64,000 nt of DNA from Fusobacterium sp. IOR10 (GTDB lineage Bacteria; Fusobacteriota; Fusobacteriia; Fusobacteriales; Fusobacteriaceae): positions 1 to 64,000 of the forward strand of contig NZ_WJWY01000001.1 in NCBI RefSeq assembly GCF_010367435.1, read 5' to 3'. The first letter of the stretch is position 1, and every line of letters starts with the position of its first letter. Below are positions 63,840 through 64,000 of this stretch, in pieces. The notes under the pieces are model-generated. The model was not told the origin of the DNA. It did no database searches and saw nothing but the letters and a program-made list of their open reading frames with translations. Both the position numbers and the translations under genes were made by a program.

Positions 63840-64000
63840 TTACATTTCTTTAAAATATGAAATAGTTCCTGAAGTTAATTCCACAATTGCTTTTTTCTTA
63901 GCTTGAGTTTTATATAATTTCATACCATGTCTTTTTGTTACAGGTTTCACGTTTAATGTAGAAACATTTGCTACTTTTACATCAAATATTTCTTCCACTG
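63840..64000 (-). CDS. rplW: 50S ribosomal protein L23, C-terminal part (cut by window edge)
   Basis: The last 53 codons of a protein ending [52 protein letters not shown] are visible on the minus strand, with TAA at 63840-63842. This is the C-terminal half of L23, which docks trigger factor and the signal recognition particle at the exit tunnel. Its position directly before rplB confirms the assignment. The start lies outside the window. Confidence 0.93.
   Translation of the reverse strand, partial: VEEIFDVKVANVSTLNVKPVTKRHGMKLYKTQAKKKAIVELTSGTISYFKEM

Overview
This window is housekeeping chromosome from a low-GC, Gram-negative (diderm) anaerobe, most probably a member of the Fusobacteriota (Fusobacterium/Cetobacterium-like). 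The reasons are very AT-rich DNA with strong A/T codon bias, strong GGAGG ribosome binding sites, frequent TTG and GTG starts, and a mix of Firmicute-like genes (disA, mutS2, mini-RNase III, yceD-rpmF, plsX) with an outer-membrane lipopolysaccharide export set (lptB, an LptC/LptA-like protein, two LptF/LptG permeases). The assignment is an inference from gene content, not a computed placement.

Layout, left to right. 1-127 is the end of an IS3-family insertion sequence. 142-348 is a small membrane protein with its own promoter. 461-9120 is a long minus-strand run for envelope, RNA modification and cell shape: alr, an RlmI-like methyltransferase, cvpA-like, two lptF/lptG genes, an M16 protease, dut, rodA and an RluA-type pseudouridine synthase. 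9183-20146 is a minus-strand operon from a good promoter ahead of dusB: dusB, mutS, lptC-like, lptB, alaS, ruvX, secD, secF. 20305-27579 carries a class II aldolase, mtnA and mtnK (a probable methylthioribose salvage pathway ending in an aldolase), followed by sbcD-sbcC. 27667-35695 holds mutS2, ispD, an unknown anchored protein, cysS, mini-RNase III, mreB and a delta-prime-like clamp-loader subunit.

35850-40275 is the main plus-strand island: rpmB, trxA, mscS, sstT and an orphan 113-residue gene, with one minus-strand CoA-binding gene among them. The first four plus-strand genes each have a hairpin terminator just downstream. 40342-41189 is rpsI-rplM behind a consensus promoter. 41310-53864 runs on the minus strand from yceD-rpmF through plsX, fabH, fabD, acpP and fabF (type II fatty acid synthesis) to rnc, a radical SAM gene, rng, coaD, radA, disA and a cysteine-rich gene interrupted by an in-frame TGA. 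53936-55030 is ychF. 55166-64000 is the S10/spc ribosomal protein operon from rplW (cut by the window edge) to secY, which ends at a clear terminator directly after secY.

I found no phage, CRISPR array, defence system, tRNA or rRNA. The points most worth a second look are the in-frame TGA in the cysteine-rich gene (41577-41579), a perfect 31-bp terminator-like palindrome inside the 3' end of the mtnK reading frame, the mtnK-mtnA-aldolase cluster, a 10-bp tandem repeat spanning the plsX stop codon, a structured leader before the CoA-binding gene, and the orphan gene at 39934. Several start codons were reassigned from ribosome binding site or promoter positions.
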